Source: an uncultured Pseudomonadota bacterium
Lineage (GTDB): Bacteria > Myxococcota_A > UBA9160 > PR03
Direction: 5' to 3'
NCBI GenBank assembly: GCA_900696485.1
Contig: CAADGG010000102.1
Coordinates: forward strand, 110,139 to 174,138
Length of the DNA: 64,000 bases
This document shows positions 61,798 to 64,000 of this stretch, one piece after another. The translations under genes and the position numbers were made by a program. Numbering within the stretch: position 1 is the first letter of the stretch; each line of letters begins with the position of its first letter. Under the pieces are notes generated by a model. It saw only the letters and a list, made by a program, of their open reading frames with translations. It was not told the origin of the DNA and ran no database searches.

Positions 61798-63042
61798 TCA
61801 TTCGAAGGTGCGCGCCAGGAACCAGAACAGGCCGAGGCCGCAGATCGCCGCGGACCCGAGTTCCGTCAAGACCCGGTGGGGGCGGCCTGCGGCGATGCGA
61901 GCCAGCCCGCGCAGCGCCGGCCACGCGACGGCGACGATCGCGAGCTGGCCGAGTTCGACGCCGACGTTGAACCCGAGCAGGGCCGGGACCAGCCGGTCCG
62001 TCGGCAGCGCCAGCTCGGCGAGGATGCCGGCAAAGCCGAAGCCATGGATCAGACCGAACGCGAACGCGACGGCGGCGCGCAGCGGGGCCGGACGCGCCGC
62101 GCGCTCGAGCAGCGCGAAGTGACAGCGCGAGAACAGCGCCAACCCGGCGAGCGCTCCGGCCGGTACTGCGCCGAGCCCCGCGAGCGCCAGTCCGGCCATC
62201 CCGAGCAGCGCCGCGCTGACGATCCACGGCAGTGCGCGTCCGCGCCCGCCGAGCAACCAGCCGTTCTCCGCGGCGACCAGAGCGATCGAGAAGCCGATCA
62301 ACGCCTCGACGGCCGCCGGCTCCGGGCGCACGACGCCGAGTACGGCCAGCGCCAGGGTCACACTGTGCGCGACCGTGAAGCCGGTCACGAGACCCGCGAC
62401 CTCGCGAAGGCTCGCCGCGAGCAGCAGAAGCGCCAGGACGAACGCGAGGTGATCCCAGCCGGTGGCGATGTGCTCGATGCCGAGGGCCACGTAGCCCGCG
62501 AAGGAGGTCCCGGCGGGTTTCGGGCCGGTCGCGTCGTCCCCCGCGCCGGACTCGCCGAGGCTCCAGCTCGGGGCGGCGTCGCTGAGGATGCGTTCGCGGA
62601 TGACGCCGTCGCTCCCCTCGACGCGGGCGAAATGCAGATGGGACGGCGCCTCGTCGAGCAGGAAGCTGCTCGTGATCGTGAGCGGTCCGGCGCCGCCGCC
62701 GCAGCGGACGCGCCATTCGTAGACGACCTGACCAGCCGGCGCTGCCGACGGCCACGGTTCCTCCGTCGCCCCGCACGGTTCCCCGCCGCGTGTCAGCTGC
62801 ATCTGCGCGGCGAGCTGCCGGGCGATGCTCCGGCCCGCGCTCGGGTCCGCGGTCGGATCGACCCCCAGCCGGGTCAGCTCGAGCAGCGGGACGCGCACGC
62901 GCACGTGGGCGCCCTCGTCGGTGAGACGCCAGCTCGACCAGCTGAGGCTGCGACCATGAGCGCCCGCGGGGTCCGGCACGGCGGCCACGGCGATCGCCGC
63001 CAGCACGGCCGCGCCGACGATCCGCGCGGGACGGTTCGTCAC
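61798..63042 (-). CDS. HupE/UreJ-like membrane protein
   Basis: 414 residues. A signal peptide (VGAAVLAAIAVAAVPDP, then AHG) is followed by a 180-residue periplasmic domain and six or seven helices. IEHIATGWDHLAFVLALLLL and GFTVAHSVTLALAVLG, then AFAFGLIHGFGFAGIL, are HupE/UreJ signatures with His residues that may bind nickel. Proposed role: metal uptake. GTG start at 63042 overlaps the upstream parvulin gene by four bases. Confidence 0.85.
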   Translation of the reverse strand: MTNRPARIVGAAVLAAIAVAAVPDPAGAHGRSLSWSSWRLTDEGAHVRVRVPLLELTRLGVDPTADPSAGRSIARQLAAQMQLTRGGEPCGATEEPWPSAAPAGQVVYEWRVRCGGGAGPLTITSSFLLDEAPSHLHFARVEGSDGVIRERILSDAAPSWSLGESGAGDDATGPKPAGTSFAGYVALGIEHIATGWDHLAFVLALLLLAASLREVAGLVTGFTVAHSVTLALAVLGVVRPEPAAVEALIGFSIALVAAENGWLLGGRGRALPWIVSAALLGMAGLALAGLGAVPAGALAGLALFSRCHFALLERAARPAPLRAAVAFAFGLIHGFGFAGILAELALPTDRLVPALLGFNVGVELGQLAIVAVAWPALRGLARIAAGRPHRVLTELGSAAICGLGLFWFLARTFE

Positions 63043-63956
63043 GGCGCCTGCTCCGCGAGGTCGATCTCGGCGCGCGCCCGCAGCTCTTCGAGATAGCGCT
63101 GCAGCGCCTCTTCGTGGCTGCGCCGTCGCCACTCGGCGCGAACCTGTTCGGAGACCTCTTCGAAGGAGCGGGTGCGGCCGGCTGTCGCGGCCACCCGCTC
63201 GAGAACCTGATAGCCACCTGCCCACGGCAGGGGATCCGTGATGGTCCCGTTCTCGGTGTCCGCGAGGCCGACCAGCCCGCCGGGTCCGACGTACTCGACG
63301 AGCTTCGCAGGCGGCAGCGGCGGATCGGGAAGCGGGGCGATCGGCTCGTCGCCGAGTGCCGCGTTCACCGCAGCGAACGCTTCTCCGGCACGCAGCCGCT
63401 CGGCGGCTGTCTCCGCGCGCCCGCGCGCCGCTTCGCGGGTGCGCGCCGGCGCGCCGCGAACCCACAGCTGCCGCCCACGCACGCGCGCCGGCTCCTGGAA
63501 CCACTCCGCGTGTTCGGTATGGAACGCGCGCAGTTCCTCCTCGTCGGGTTCTCGATGCGCAGCGGCGTCCGTCACTGCCGCGAGCATCACCGCCACCAGT
63601 TGCCCGCGGACGCTGCGATCGCTCTGCACCAGACCGAGTTCGAGGGCGCGCTGCACGAGCAGTTCCTCGTCGATGAGTCGCTCGAGCACGAAGCGCCGCT
63701 CGGCCTCGCCCAGCGGGTCGCGCCGGTCGTTCGCGAGCGCGGTGACCGCGCGTTCGTAATCGGAGACCCGAAGCGGCACGCCGTTCACGCTGGCGACGGC
63801 GCCGTCGGGCAGGTCGGTCGCCCCGCGCGGCGAGTCCGCCAGCAGTGAGCCGGCCGCCGCCAGCAGGCCGAGCAGCGCGCCGCCGGCCAGCCACACGACC
63901 GGTCGCCTCGACTCGCTCGCCGAGTCCTCGGCGGCCCCCGGATTCCGACAGCGCAC
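63039..63956 (-). CDS. PpiC/SurA-like periplasmic peptidyl-prolyl isomerase
   Basis: 305 residues. N-terminal membrane anchor (VVWLAGGALLGLLAAAGSLL), a SurA-N-like segment (VNGVPLRVSDYERAVTAL) and a parvulin-like region about 150-260 (VRGRQLWVRG, FEEVSEQVRAEWR). Usual parvulin catalytic residues are not clear, so it may be a chaperone only. GTG start at 63956 follows GGAGGG. Coupled to the HupE-like gene by overlap. Confidence 0.75.
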   Translation of the reverse strand: MRCRNPGAAEDSASESRRPVVWLAGGALLGLLAAAGSLLADSPRGATDLPDGAVASVNGVPLRVSDYERAVTALANDRRDPLGEAERRFVLERLIDEELLVQRALELGLVQSDRSVRGQLVAVMLAAVTDAAAHREPDEEELRAFHTEHAEWFQEPARVRGRQLWVRGAPARTREAARGRAETAAERLRAGEAFAAVNAALGDEPIAPLPDPPLPPAKLVEYVGPGGLVGLADTENGTITDPLPWAGGYQVLERVAATAGRTRSFEEVSEQVRAEWRRRSHEEALQRYLEELRARAEIDLAEQAP

Positions 63957-64000
63957 GATCCGCCCTCCGTCCGCCCGCGGATCATAACCGGCACGCCGCC

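Noticed and set aside
1..64000. Prophage or insertion sequence
   Set aside because: No integrase, transposase, capsid or tail gene was recognised on either strand; the only mobile-looking item is the 41-bp palindrome.

Overview
The window is GC-rich, densely packed and tightly overlapping (many ATGA/GTGA start-stop junctions). BamD-, MlaA- and LolA-type envelope proteins mark it as Gram-negative. The ispE / tRNA-Gln / prs / rplY(ctc) / pth order, PaaX-type regulator and large secreted proteins fit a deltaproteobacterium-like lineage (Myxococcota and relatives); this assignment is inference. The window opens inside an Mrp/NuoL-type antiporter gene and ends at a parvulin-type lipoprotein-like gene. 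No insertion sequence, CRISPR array or rRNA was seen.

Layout. 1-5.5 kb (minus): housekeeping block for isoprenoid precursor synthesis (IspE), PRPP synthesis, L25 and peptidyl-tRNA hydrolase, with a DUF1844 gene and a CDP-alcohol phosphatidyltransferase. 5.6-13.1 kb: BamD-like lipoprotein, CBS protein, a complete AmmeMemoRadiSam triad, a secreted phosphodiesterase and an Mrp/NBP35 ATPase without the usual CxxC. 13.2-26.3 kb: a 1337-residue subtilase with FG-GAP repeats, small membrane proteins, a glycosyltransferase, an SLC13 permease, a PaaX-regulated SDR/desaturase group, a 41-bp perfect inverted repeat, MlaA and a TauE/SafE transporter.

26.5-60.7 kb is the centrepiece: about 34 kb that looks like an aryl polyene/flexirubin/xanthomonadin-type pigment locus. 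It has three ACPs, two ketosynthases, a chain-length-factor-like protein, FabG, an ApeP-like dehydratase, an acyl-AMP ligase fused to an ApeI-like dehydratase, an HAL/TAL-family ammonia lyase to supply an aryl starter, a thioesterase, lysophospholipid-type acyltransferases, a GT2, and the export set LolA/MMPL/DUF3261. Unusual additions are three flavin-dependent-halogenase-like enzymes (all with WxWxIP and a candidate catalytic Lys), a CrtI/CrtISO-like oxidoreductase, a second ACP/acyl-AMP-ligase module carrying a condensation-domain-like protein and an FAD enzyme, a diiron oxygenase with its own ferredoxin under a divergent TetR promoter pair, and an ICMT-like membrane methyltransferase. The likely logic is: ammonia lyase makes a cinnamate/coumarate starter, AMP ligase loads it on ACP, KS/FabG/dehydratases extend it to a polyene, halogenases and redox enzymes tailor it, and acyltransferases, LolA and MMPL attach and export it to the outer membrane.

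60.7-64 kb (minus): a secreted hypothetical, a small hypothetical, a HupE/UreJ-like membrane protein and a PpiC/SurA-like protein. Function statements rest on motifs and gene context read by eye; no database search was possible.
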